Of a stretch of DNA of 35,669 nucleotides, positions 21,317 to 30,084 are shown in pieces (the stretch's first letter is position 1; the number at the start of each line of letters is the position of its first letter). Location: contig NZ_JAGHEW010000016.1 in assembly GCF_017889095.1 (NCBI RefSeq), positions 1-35,669 of the forward strand. The letters are read 5' to 3'. The stretch comes from Thomasclavelia sp. (GTDB taxonomy: Bacteria > Bacillota_I > Bacilli_A > Erysipelotrichales > Coprobacillaceae). The notes beneath the pieces are model-generated. The model saw only the letters and a program-made list of their open reading frames with translations, ran no database searches and was not told the DNA's origin. Both the position numbers and the translations under genes were made by a program.

Positions 21317-21334
21317 TTTGCTTTCCTAACAAAA

Positions 21335-21351
21335 AATGAACATTGTTCATT
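21335..21351. promoter_or_regulatory. Palindromic operator candidate upstream of tetR
   Basis: AATGAACATTGTTCATT, abutting a TTGATT -35 and TATAAT (21374-21379). Confidence 0.7.
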
Positions 21352-21395
21352 GATTTTCTTTAGTTAATTATTTTATAATGATTAAAGAGGTGGCT

Positions 21396-21956
21396 ATGAT
21401 GAATAAAAATGAACTTAGAAAACAAGAGATTATGGAAACGGCAATGGAATTATTTAAAGAAAAGGGCTATAAACAAACATCAATGCGCGATATCGCTAAA
21501 AAAATGAATGTTTCTTTGGGATTGTGTTATCGCTATTTTGATTCTAAGCAGATTATTTTTAATAGTGCAATAGATATATATATACAAAAATGCTGCGAAG
21601 ATTTTTTAAAGATTTTAAATGATGATAAGCTGCTACTTAAAGAAAAAATTGATTATCTATATTCAAGTATAGTTGATGATCATGATAAATTTGTTTATCA
21701 TAATTTCTTTCATCAAATTGAAAATCAGGCGTTTCATCAAGAACTATCAATAAAACTTTGTCAGTTTATTTATCCTCATCTTTTAAAAACCGTTAAACAG
21801 GCTATTGATCAAGAAAATTTGAAAATTGAAGATCCGGAAATTTTAGTAAGTTTTATTGTTTATGGGCATTTAGATATTTTATCTTGTCATGATGTAAATC
21901 ATCATCAAGCTGCATCAAGATTAAAAGAATATGTTTATAAATTAATTGATCTATAA
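21396..21956 (+). CDS. TetR/AcrR-family transcriptional regulator
   Basis: 'RKQEIMETAMELFKEKGYKQTSMRDIAKKMNVSLGLCYRYFDSKQIIF' HTH. The -10 overlaps ATG 21378, so the start is probably 21396 or 21399 after GAGGTGG. Confidence 0.92.
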   Translation: MMNKNELRKQEIMETAMELFKEKGYKQTSMRDIAKKMNVSLGLCYRYFDSKQIIFNSAIDIYIQKCCEDFLKILNDDKLLLKEKIDYLYSSIVDDHDKFVYHNFFHQIENQAFHQELSIKLCQFIYPHLLKTVKQAIDQENLKIEDPEILVSFIVYGHLDILSCHDVNHHQAASRLKEYVYKLIDL

Positions 21957-21990
21957 ATCCCTGAAAGCAGGGATTTAAATATATTAAAAA

Positions 21991-22007
21991 AATGAACAAT
22001 GTTCATT
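21991..22007. promoter_or_regulatory. Second copy of the palindromic operator, upstream of the methyltransferase gene
   Basis: AATGAACAATGTTCATT, 13 nt before the ATG at 22021 and next to the GGAGG RBS. Confidence 0.7.
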
Positions 22008-22020
22008 TACGGAGGCAAGT

Positions 22021-22632
22021 ATGAATAAAAAGGAACAAACATTAAAAACATTTAATCGACAGGCAAAAGTTTATGATCATAGTATGTTTAGTAAACACGC
22101 TAAAAAATTATATCCTAAAATATTGGATACCGTTATTAAAACTGATAGTTTGGAAATACTAGATTTAGGCTGTGGTACTGGTGAATTAATGAAACTATTA
22201 TTAGAGAATAATGATCGCTATCAGCTTACGGGAATTGATCTGTCTTCGAAGATGATTGAAATAGCTAATGAAAAGTTAGCCAATCGAGTTAAATTAGTTA
22301 TTGGTGATAGTGAAAATTTACCCTTTGATGATAATAGCTTTGATTTAGTTTATTGTAATGATTCGTTTCATCATTATGTAGAAGTAGAGCAGGTTATCAA
22401 AGAAATTAGCCGGGTTTTAAAAAAAGATGGTTATTTGATCATTGGTGATCTTTATCAAACAGCGCTTATTAGAAAGATATTTAATTTTTTATTACGATTT
22501 AATAATGAAGGCGATGTTCATGTTTATAGTAAAAAAGAAATGATTAGTTTATTAAGACCGCATTTTAAGCAAATTGAATTTGAAAGAATAGGACATGATG
22601 GGTTTATGGTTAAAGGAGTAGTAATTAAATAA
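22021..22632 (+). CDS. Class I SAM-dependent methyltransferase
   Basis: 'LEILDLGCGTGELMKLLLE', 'TGIDLSSKMIEIANEKL', 'LPFDDNSFDLVYCNDSFHHY', 'VLKKDGYLIIGD'. Confidence 0.9.
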   Translation: MNKKEQTLKTFNRQAKVYDHSMFSKHAKKLYPKILDTVIKTDSLEILDLGCGTGELMKLLLENNDRYQLTGIDLSSKMIEIANEKLANRVKLVIGDSENLPFDDNSFDLVYCNDSFHHYVEVEQVIKEISRVLKKDGYLIIGDLYQTALIRKIFNFLLRFNNEGDVHVYSKKEMISLLRPHFKQIEFERIGHDGFMVKGVVIK

Positions 22633-22985
22633 TGAAAGATTATACCAGACGAAAATATTTGCGTACGATATACCAGTTGGCACTGTCAAAAAAAGAAGTT
22701 AGACAAATTGATCTAGCCTTAACTTTAGGCTATGCTCGTTCAAGTGTTTCCTTAGCAGTTAAATATTTGCATCAGCAGGGATTGATTAATATTGATGGGA
22801 AGAATTTATCTTTAACAATGCAAGGCAAGCAGGAAGCTAAGTTAAGTTATCAGCAGTATTTAAAAACGTTGGCATTTGTTTTAAAACTAGGCTATGATAA
22901 CTATCAGGCAAATGAATATGTAAGAATAATGGAAGAGTACTTTGATTATGATTTTATTAATTCATTAATAGAAAAACAAGAATAA
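22632..22985 (+). CDS. Winged-helix protein resembling the DtxR/MntR family N-terminus
   Basis: 'YTRRKYLRTIYQLALSKKEVRQIDLALTLGYARSSVSLAVKYLHQQGLINIDGKNLSLTMQGKQEA'; TAATG overlap with the methyltransferase stop. Confidence 0.7.
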   Translation: MKDYTRRKYLRTIYQLALSKKEVRQIDLALTLGYARSSVSLAVKYLHQQGLINIDGKNLSLTMQGKQEAKLSYQQYLKTLAFVLKLGYDNYQANEYVRIMEEYFDYDFINSLIEKQE

Positions 22986-23007
22986 ACGAGTTTTTCGTTT
23001 ATTCTTG
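22977..23007. terminator. Bidirectional terminator formed by the overlapping 3' coding ends of convergent genes
   Basis: Perfect 13-bp inverted repeat CAAGAATAAACGA-gtttt-TCGTTTATTCTTG containing both stop codons. Confidence 0.75.
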
Positions 23008-23457
23008 AGCATAATTATTAACAATCGTTTCAAAATCTAAACCAATTTTAAATCCTAGAGTAAAATAATCATCAATACAGTTTTGGAATGCTTCAAAATT
23101 ATAACAATCATTAATTTTTAAAGCACTATGATAAACTTTGATTAATTGATTACTAATAGTAGTCGGATCATTGATTTCCTGATAGTTTTTAACATTATCA
23201 ACATGTAATTCAAAACCAATCGACATTAACATGTGTAATCCAGAAATATAACATTCCAGTAAATCTTTATTGTCAGTTGAAGAATTATCCCAAAAGCTAA
23301 AAATATGGGCTTCTTCACCAACTTTACCTAATTCACAAAGAAATGCTAGAACTTTAGCTTCCACTTTATCTTTGTTTAAAACAGCATGATCAGGATTACT
23401 AGCAAGTTTTAATTCATTGGTTACATGCTGGTGATATATTTTATTAATTTCATTCAT
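22999..23457 (-). CDS. Dimeric dUTPase/MazG-like all-alpha NTP-PPase family protein, possibly catalytically degenerate
   Basis: 'KVLAFLCELGKVGEEAHIFSFWDNSS...DLLECYISGLHMLMSIGFEL' resembles 'ELGELANE..FKFW...LLEEYVDGLHFLLSLG' of the dUTPase_2 family. Confidence 0.65.
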   Translation of the reverse strand: MNEINKIYHQHVTNELKLASNPDHAVLNKDKVEAKVLAFLCELGKVGEEAHIFSFWDNSSTDNKDLLECYISGLHMLMSIGFELHVDNVKNYQEINDPTTISNQLIKVYHSALKINDCYNFEAFQNCIDDYFTLGFKIGLDFETIVNNYAQE

Positions 23458-23511
23458 TAATTTTCACCTCTTACTAGTATTATACTCCTTTTTATGTCCT
23501 TTTCATTAATT

Positions 23512-24105
23512 TTATTCAATATAATCATCACGAAGATGAACTTTAGTATATTGATTATTAGTGAGATCCTGGATGATATCTAAAAAAGTAATATTTTTTA
23601 AATAACATTCATAACTTACCTGATCTAAATATTCTTTATTGATGCATTCAATTTGATGAACTTTTAATAAATGTTCAAATTTTTTAGTATATGAATAACC
23701 AATGGTTATTTTATATAGGGGTACTAAATGTTTTTCAACAATATCAGCAACTTTTAAAGCATCGGCGACACTTTGGCGATAAGCTCGCGTTAAACCGCCA
23801 GCTCCTAATTTAATTCCCCCAAAATAGCGAGTAACAATAGCAATGATATTAGATAACTCATTTTTTTCTAATACATCTAACATCGGCACTCCCGCTGTTT
23901 TGCTTGGTTCACCATCATCATAAGCTCTTTTAGCATTATTTACGATATAAGCAACGCAGTTATGAGTAGCATCATGATAAATTTGTTTATATTCATTAAT
24001 AATTTGATCAACCTGACTTTCATCGTTACAAGGTATCAAAGTACAAATAAATTCTGATTTTTTGATTACCAGACGATTAACGGTTATTTTACGTACTGAT
24101 TTCAT
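23512..24105 (-). CDS. YigZ/IMPACT-family protein
   Basis: 'KKSEFICTLIPC', 'DATHNCVAYIV', 'DDGEPSKTAGVPMLDVLEKNELSNIIAIVTRYFGGIKLGAGGLTRAY'. Confidence 0.93.
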   Translation of the reverse strand: MKSVRKITVNRLVIKKSEFICTLIPCNDESQVDQIINEYKQIYHDATHNCVAYIVNNAKRAYDDGEPSKTAGVPMLDVLEKNELSNIIAIVTRYFGGIKLGAGGLTRAYRQSVADALKVADIVEKHLVPLYKITIGYSYTKKFEHLLKVHQIECINKEYLDQVSYECYLKNITFLDIIQDLTNNQYTKVHLRDDYIE

Positions 24106-24193
24106 CTAATCCCTCATTTCTTTATTATCATAACATATTACTGGTAAAAAGTTGATAAATTTGGTATATTAGAAGCATAATTTATAGGAGGCA

Positions 24194-25081
24194 ATGACTA
24201 TGAAAAAAATAGCTGTTTTAGCAGATAGTGGATGTCAATTTCCAATTGGTTCATTAGAAGACCAGGGAATCTATATTGTCCCATTGACAGTTACAATGGG
24301 TGAACAAACATATCTTGATTTACAGGAAATTAGTGCTGAAGAGGTTTTTAGACGAATGGAAAGAACTGGAGAGATGGTATTAACTTCACAACCATCAACA
24401 GGTTCGATTCAAGGAGCAGTTCACAAAATCAAAGAAGCCGGTTATGACCATATTATTGCATTACCGATTGCAACGGGATTATCATCAACTTTAAACGGGA
24501 TGAAATTGGCTTGTGATATGGTTAAAATTCCTGTTACTTTAATTGATACGAAAGCAACGGCTAGTAATCAGCGCTATTTAATTAGAGTCGCTAAAAAATT
24601 AATTGATGATGGTAAAAGTGTTGAGGAAATAGAAAAAATCTTAACTTCTTTAGTTGAAGATTCTGGAACGTTGATCATGGTACCTAACTTAGATCATTTA
24701 AAAAAAGGTGGTCGAATCACTCCCGCAGTAGCAATTTTAGGGAATTTATTAAAAATTGTGCCAGTAATGAAACTAAATTATAAACTAGGTGGCAAGATTG
24801 ATACTTTTGATAAAGTAAGAACGATTAAAAAAGCTAATTTACGAATCATTGATCATTTGGTTAATGACTGTCATGTAAATAATAAAGACTATATTATTGC
24901 CATTGAACATGTTTTGGTTGATGAATTAGCTAACCAGATGAAACAAGAGTTGATCAAACGAATCGGTGAATGTTATATTACTGTAAGAGAATTACCGGCA
25001 GTTGTTGGAGCTCATATGGGTGTTGGCGGTGTTGGCTATCAATTTATTCGAAAATATGAGGGCTTATCATGGAACGAATAA
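24194..25081 (+). CDS. DegV-family protein (fatty-acid-binding fold)
   Basis: '[12 protein letters not shown]', '[10 protein letters not shown]', '[17 protein letters not shown]', '[30 protein letters not shown]'. Confidence 0.93.
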   Translation: MTMKKIAVLADSGCQFPIGSLEDQGIYIVPLTVTMGEQTYLDLQEISAEEVFRRMERTGEMVLTSQPSTGSIQGAVHKIKEAGYDHIIALPIATGLSSTLNGMKLACDMVKIPVTLIDTKATASNQRYLIRVAKKLIDDGKSVEEIEKILTSLVEDSGTLIMVPNLDHLKKGGRITPAVAILGNLLKIVPVMKLNYKLGGKIDTFDKVRTIKKANLRIIDHLVNDCHVNNKDYIIAIEHVLVDELANQMKQELIKRIGECYITVRELPAVVGAHMGVGGVGYQFIRKYEGLSWNE

Positions 25082-25514
25082 CTAGTTTTTGTGTCGACCA
25101 TACCAAATTAACACCAGGTGTTTATGTTTCTCGTGTCGATGATAATTTAACGACTTTCGATCTTCGAATGACGACGCCTAACCTGGAGCCAGCTTTAAAA
25201 CCTGAAGCAGCACATACAATTGAACATATTGGGGCAACTTTACTTCGTATGGTGTATATAAAGATAAAATTATCTATTTTGGTCCCATGGGCTGTATGAC
25301 GGGATTTTATTTAATTACTAAAGATTTATCATTAGAATTTGTAATTGAGTTAGTTAAAGATACTTTTAAGCAAATTGCCATTTGGGATGGAGAAATTCCT
25401 GGTGCTTTTAAAGAAGAGTGCGGTAATTATACTTACATGGATCTAACAGGGGCAAAAAAAGCTGCCCAGCATTATTTAAACGCTAAATGGCAGCATCAAT
25501 ATCATTATTTATAA
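25069..25514 (+). pseudogene. luxS: S-ribosylhomocysteine lyase gene with a -1 nt frameshift near 25249
   Basis: Frame 1: '[19 protein letters not shown]...[18 protein letters not shown]'. Another frame resumes at '[25 protein letters not shown]...EECGNYTYMDLTGAKKAAQHYL'. Adding one base after cgta restores '[19 protein letters not shown]'. Confidence 0.9.
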
Positions 25515-25539
25515 CTGTAAGCAATGCTTGCAGTTTTTT
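25513..25539. terminator. Terminator between convergent luxS and the ClC gene
   Basis: AACTGTAAGC-aat-GCTTGCAGTTTTTT. Confidence 0.8.
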
Positions 25540-27103
25540 ATTCTTGATTAATCAAAGCACTAATTTGATCATAAATCATACTTTCTTGATTTTTATCACA
25601 CATGACAATAATACTATCACCGCTTTTTAAATAAGTTTGACCACGCGGGATAAACTCATTACCATCACGCTGTAAAGAAACAATTAAACATTGTGGTGGC
25701 CAATTAATTTCTTTTAAGCAATGGTTTTGCAAAGGACTATTGTTTACAATCATAAAATCAAGCAATACCTTTTCGCCAACGCCTTTAGGAATTGGAAAAT
25801 TGCGTTTTTTAATTAAGTTTTCTAGTAAACTTTCATAAATCGGTTTGGCTTTTAAAAGATCAGCAACAATATAACTTACAATCGTTACTAATGTTAGTGA
25901 TAGTAAATGGTTTAATGAACCCGTCATTTCAAAAATTAAAATAATTCCTGTTACTGGAGCTCTTACAATTGCCGTAAAATAACCAGCCATCGCTAATAAA
26001 ACAAAGTTGTTGATGTAACTGGCATCTAAGCCTAAATATAAATGTGCTAAATTACCAAATAATCCGCCAATTAAACAGCCAATTACTAATAATGGAAAGA
26101 AAATTCCACCCGGTGCTCCTGAACCAAAACTGATTTGAGCAAACAAAAATTTACCAATTAAAAAGATAATAATTAAACTAACACTTAATTTACCTTCAGT
26201 TAATAAATCAACTAAAGTATCCCCGTTACCAATTAATTCTGGTACTGTAAATCCCAAAATTCCCGCTAACATAAACGGTATTAACAGCTGTTTAAAAGTT
26301 GATAGATTAAATCGTTGATATAATCCTTGAATAAATAATAAAGATTTATTGTAGAAAGCCCCTAAGATTCCTAAAACAACTCCTAAAATAAGCAGCATCC
26401 AATAATATTGGGTAGGTAATACGGCTTGAATATTAAAGGAAAATACTGGCTCCATTCCTAAAATCTGAGTCATTAGATAATCAGCGGTAATTGATGAAGT
26501 CATAACGGCAATTAATAATGGTGCTGAAAAGTGCTTATGAATTTCTTCTAAGGCAAACATAACACCAGCTAAAGGAGCATGGAAAGCAGCCGCTAATCCG
26601 GCACTGGCACCACAGGTTAATAAATAACGTTCTTCGGTTTTACTGCGCTTTAAAATTCGTCCCACTCCTTTTCCACTCATGGCTCCTAACTGGATTGATG
26701 GACCTTCGCGACCTAAAGCTAGTCCCGCTAGACTTGATAGAAAACCACCGACAAATTTACATAGTAATACCCGATACCAGTTAGCATCAATCTTACCACT
26801 TAATTCCCCTTCAAGCTGTGGGATACCACTGCCAGAAATTAATGGCTCCAGATTTAATAGTTTAGAAACAATTTTAGCGATAATCACTAAAACAACAAAC
26901 CAGATAGCAACTAAGATAATTGAGTTTTTACAAAACGCTAAAATATCTAATAATAACGAAGCGCTTTTAGATAAAGCAATTCGATAGGCAATAACGATTC
27001 CCCCGGCTACAATTCCAGCCAATAACCCCTCAAATAATAAAATTAATTTAAATTGTTTTGAATCTAATAATTTTGTTAAAGTCTTTTTCATAAAATTCCC
27101 CAT
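25538..27103 (-). CDS. ClC-family chloride channel/antiporter with C-terminal TrkA-C-like domain
   Basis: 'GSGIPQLEGEL', 'GREGPSIQLGAMSG', 'GSGAPGGIFFPLLVIG', C-terminal 'LIVSLQRDGNEFIPRGQTYLKSGDSIIVMCD'. Start may be the internal ATG (MKKTLTKLL). Confidence 0.93.
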   Translation of the reverse strand: MGNFMKKTLTKLLDSKQFKLILLFEGLLAGIVAGGIVIAYRIALSKSASLLLDILAFCKNSIILVAIWFVVLVIIAKIVSKLLNLEPLISGSGIPQLEGELSGKIDANWYRVLLCKFVGGFLSSLAGLALGREGPSIQLGAMSGKGVGRILKRSKTEERYLLTCGASAGLAAAFHAPLAGVMFALEEIHKHFSAPLLIAVMTSSITADYLMTQILGMEPVFSFNIQAVLPTQYYWMLLILGVVLGILGAFYNKSLLFIQGLYQRFNLSTFKQLLIPFMLAGILGFTVPELIGNGDTLVDLLTEGKLSVSLIIIFLIGKFLFAQISFGSGAPGGIFFPLLVIGCLIGGLFGNLAHLYLGLDASYINNFVLLAMAGYFTAIVRAPVTGIILIFEMTGSLNHLLSLTLVTIVSYIVADLLKAKPIYESLLENLIKKRNFPIPKGVGEKVLLDFMIVNNSPLQNHCLKEINWPPQCLIVSLQRDGNEFIPRGQTYLKSGDSIIVMCDKNQESMIYDQISALINQE

Positions 27104-27197
27104 TTCAAAAACATTATAAATCGAAATATGGCGATTAGTAAAGAATGTTTTATTTTAATTATGACAAAAATAAGGTACAATTATAGTGGTGATAGAA

Positions 27198-27653
27198 ATG
27201 GCAAAACGATTAGATGCAATTGAAACTGTTGTTGAAGTATTTAACGAAGCAATGGCAGTTCAAGAAATATATTTAAGGAAAAGTAAATTTAAAGAATTAT
27301 CAATGAGTGAAACACATGTTTTAGATGCGGTTGATAAAGTTAAGATTCCTTCAATGAGCAATGTGGCCAAAGAATTGCATATAACTTTAGGAACTTTAAC
27401 GACTGCTGTAAAAAAGATCATTGAAAAAGGTTTTTTAATCAAAAAACGTTCTTCAGAAGATCAGCGCGTATTTTTATTAGAATTAACAGATAAGGGCAAA
27501 GAAGCATTAGTGATTCATGAACAGTTTCATCATGAATTAGCGAAGATCTATAAAGCTTCAATTCCTGATGAACAAATAGATTGGGTCTTTACAACTTTAA
27601 AAAAGATCAAAAAAGATCTGGAAAAATTTAAACAAGAATTAGAAAAGAAATAA
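27198..27653 (+). CDS. MarR-family transcriptional regulator
   Basis: wHTH 'SMSNVAKELHITLGTLTTAVKKIIEKGFLIKKRSSEDQRVFLLELTDKGKEAL'. Start may be 27186 or 27198. Confidence 0.88.
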   Translation: MAKRLDAIETVVEVFNEAMAVQEIYLRKSKFKELSMSETHVLDAVDKVKIPSMSNVAKELHITLGTLTTAVKKIIEKGFLIKKRSSEDQRVFLLELTDKGKEALVIHEQFHHELAKIYKASIPDEQIDWVFTTLKKIKKDLEKFKQELEKK

Positions 27654-27676
27654 AACCAGGCGGGGCCTGGTTTTCA
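27652..27676. terminator. Terminator between convergent marR and comFC
   Basis: AAAACCAGGC-ggg-GCCTGGTTTTC. Confidence 0.85.
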
Positions 27677-27694
27677 TTATGTTTATAAATATCA

Positions 27695-28357
27695 TTAGTG
27701 GAAAAAACGAGTTCGTGTGTGATATTTTGAAGTAATCAAATGATCAATTTGATTACTGGCCATAACCACGATAGCAAGCGATCTGGGGTGAAAAGAAGCA
27801 ATTAAATTTGCACAAGTCATGATCGTATTACCCGAGGTAATAACGTCATCAAAAATAATTACATCTTGATTAAATAAGCGTTTGCCATCTTTGATCTTGA
27901 TAACATCCTTAACTAATTTACGGTTAGTTTGACTAGTTTGTTTATAATTACTAGTTTTATATAAACCAGTAAATATATTATTACTAAAACTAGTAACGAT
28001 CATTTCATTAGGATTAAAACCACGTCGTAAATTGTCCTGGTCACTGCTAGGAACCGTGACAATTATATGACGCCGATATTTGGTTTTAAAATGATAAAAA
28101 GGATTTAAGAAAGCATCTTTTAAAGCGTAGTCATCTTGACCTTTATATTGAAATAATAGTTGTTTAAAAAAGTCGTTGTAGTAATATAAAATAGTCAAAG
28201 GATAACCGTTAAATAGATGAGTCTGATTATAAATTTCAAATTGGTTAAGGCAGTTAAAACATAATGTACTATGGTGACAAAAATGATAGAAACTAGGTGT
28301 TTTAGCGATTTCTTCAAAACAAATTAAGCATTGTCTTGTTTTAGAGTTTGAATGCAT
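27695..28357 (-). CDS. comFC: ComFC-family phosphoribosyltransferase-like competence protein
   Basis: N-terminal Cys motif 'CLICFEEI..CFNCL' and PRPP motif 'VIIFDDVITSGNTIMTCANLI'; next to comFA. Confidence 0.85.
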   Translation of the reverse strand: MHSNSKTRQCLICFEEIAKTPSFYHFCHHSTLCFNCLNQFEIYNQTHLFNGYPLTILYYYNDFFKQLLFQYKGQDDYALKDAFLNPFYHFKTKYRRHIIVTVPSSDQDNLRRGFNPNEMIVTSFSNNIFTGLYKTSNYKQTSQTNRKLVKDVIKIKDGKRLFNQDVIIFDDVITSGNTIMTCANLIASFHPRSLAIVVMASNQIDHLITSKYHTRTRFFH

Positions 28358-29427
28358 CGTTTAATCGCTTTAGTTTTATAAGGGGTAAAAATACTAATCG
28401 TGCCACTAGGATGATTGATCTTTCTACCCACACGACCGCAAATTTGAATCAAAGTATCCCGATTAAAAATCCGATTATTTCCATATAATATAATTACTTG
28501 AACATTATCAATAGTAATCCCTCTTTCTAGAATCGTAGTTGTAATAATCGCATCAAGCTTGCCTTGTTTTAAAGCAGTTAAAGTTAAATCAATATTAGTA
28601 CTTTGAGAACTGCAGTCTTGGCATTTAATTTTGGCTAAACGCATGATCTTAGTGACCTTTTTAGTTAAAAGAATGCTAGGAACAAAAACAATCGTTGGTT
28701 TTCCTTGGCGATGATGGGATTTAATTTTGAGCATTGTGATTAAATAGCTAAGCCAAGTTGGCGTTAGATAACATTTAGGAATGTCTAATAAATAACCATG
28801 ATAGCGTTTTGTCATTAACAAATCAGGCTGATTAGTTAAAGTTGCCGACATATAGATATAGTTACCTTTAATACTATTTTCTAATATGCCTTGCAAAACA
28901 TCGTTATTGGCATAAGGGAAGGCATCTAGTTCATCTAAGATCAATAAATCAAAAGTTTGATGATAACGATATAACTGATGGGTCGTACAAATAATAAACT
29001 GCCCATTAGTTTTGTTACAATGACCACCATAAACACTAGTGATTTCAATGTTTTGAAACTGGCTTTCAATACGTTTAGCTAGCTCAACGACAAGTTCTTT
29101 TCTGGGTGTCGTAAAACAGACACAGTGACCTTGATTTAAAGCATATTTGATCACTTCATAAGTTATTTCTGTCTTACCGGCACCACAGACGGCTTTTAAA
29201 CTAGTATTTAGGTGTTGTTGATAACGCAGTAATAATTGTTTCGAAATTTCTAGTTGTAATGACGTTAGCTGGTAGTCTAAGTGATAATCAATTTTTTTAA
29301 TAGGCTGGTTAAATTGATTCTGGACTACTACTTTCTTACCAATTTTAATACATTTACGACAGTATGTTATTTGCTTAAAAGTATAGAAATATTGAGGATC
29401 TTGATTCTTACATCTAGGACAAATCAT
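28324..29427 (-). CDS. comFA: ComFA-like DEAD-box DNA helicase/translocase
   Basis: Zinc finger 'CPRCKN..YCRKC', Walker A 'AVCGAGKTEITYEVI', 'LLILDELDAFPY', 'YMSATLT', 'QICGRVGRKINHPSG'. Confidence 0.9.
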   Translation of the reverse strand: MICPRCKNQDPQYFYTFKQITYCRKCIKIGKKVVVQNQFNQPIKKIDYHLDYQLTSLQLEISKQLLLRYQQHLNTSLKAVCGAGKTEITYEVIKYALNQGHCVCFTTPRKELVVELAKRIESQFQNIEITSVYGGHCNKTNGQFIICTTHQLYRYHQTFDLLILDELDAFPYANNDVLQGILENSIKGNYIYMSATLTNQPDLLMTKRYHGYLLDIPKCYLTPTWLSYLITMLKIKSHHRQGKPTIVFVPSILLTKKVTKIMRLAKIKCQDCSSQSTNIDLTLTALKQGKLDAIITTTILERGITIDNVQVIILYGNNRIFNRDTLIQICGRVGRKINHPSGTISIFTPYKTKAIKRCIQTLKQDNA

Positions 29428-29696
29428 CTTATATCACCCACCTATATTGTACCGCAAAATAAGGGGATTTTGGTCTCAAATTGGTGATAAATTTTTCTCA
29501 TGATTGTCTTAAAAAAGTTTCGCTAAATAAAAATAAAAAAAACTTGATTTAAACAATCTTTTCTTTATTTTGATAAAAATGTCGACAAAAATTAACAGGG
29601 TTTTTATTAATATTTTTTTTGTCGATTGAAATTGTTTTATCTTTTAATTCTTTAGTCATATACTAGAAATGACCAAAGGATGAAGGGGTGAATTAA

Positions 29697-29894
29697 ATGC
29701 AAGGAAAAGTAAAATGGTTTAATGCGGAAAAAGGTTTTGGATTTATTGATCGTGGTGATGGCAAAGACGTGTTTGTTCATTATAGCCAGATCTTACAAGA
29801 TGGTTACAAAACTTTAAATGAAGGTGAATTAGTTGAATTTGAACTGTATCAAAGTAAACGAGGGATGCAAGCGAAACATGTAGTTAAAATTTAG
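29697..29894 (+). CDS. Cold-shock domain protein (CspA family)
   Basis: '[61 protein letters not shown]'. Confidence 0.95.
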   Translation: MQGKVKWFNAEKGFGFIDRGDGKDVFVHYSQILQDGYKTLNEGELVEFELYQSKRGMQAKHVVKI

Positions 29895-29903
29895 ATATGA
29901 TAA

Positions 29904-29937
29904 TAAAGCCAATATCGTAATTAATATTGGCTTTTAT
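29904..29937 (+). terminator. Intrinsic terminator after csp
   Basis: TAAAGCCAATAT-cgtaatta-ATATTGGCTTTTA. Confidence 0.8.
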
Positions 29938-30084
29938 TAATATTTTTTAAGATTGTCTTAAGATAAAATTTACTTCTTATTTAGAAATAAAAATGCACTA
30001 GGGTACTTAGTTCACTTAGGGGTTTAAATTAATAACTTTAAATGTTATAATACGATAGACAAATAGTAAGGAGTGTTGTAATGC

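Noticed and set aside
21955-21976. AAATCCCTG-aaag-CAGGGATTT hairpin after tetR as an intrinsic terminator
   Set aside because: Good stem but no T-run follows (AAATAT), so termination is uncertain; left out of the feature list.
22021-22985. Restriction-modification or phage-defence methyltransferase
   Set aside because: The methyltransferase has small-molecule-type class I motifs (LDLGCGTGE, no DPPY/PCQ DNA-MTase motif) and no nuclease is adjacent.
25240-25260. Programmed ribosomal frameshift in luxS
   Set aside because: No slippery heptamer or stop-adjacent stimulatory context around cttcgtatggtg; luxS is not known to be frameshift-regulated.
26679-26987. Plus-strand ORF of 102 aa
   Set aside because: Antisense to the ClC gene; translation matches the pattern of a reverse-strand shadow.
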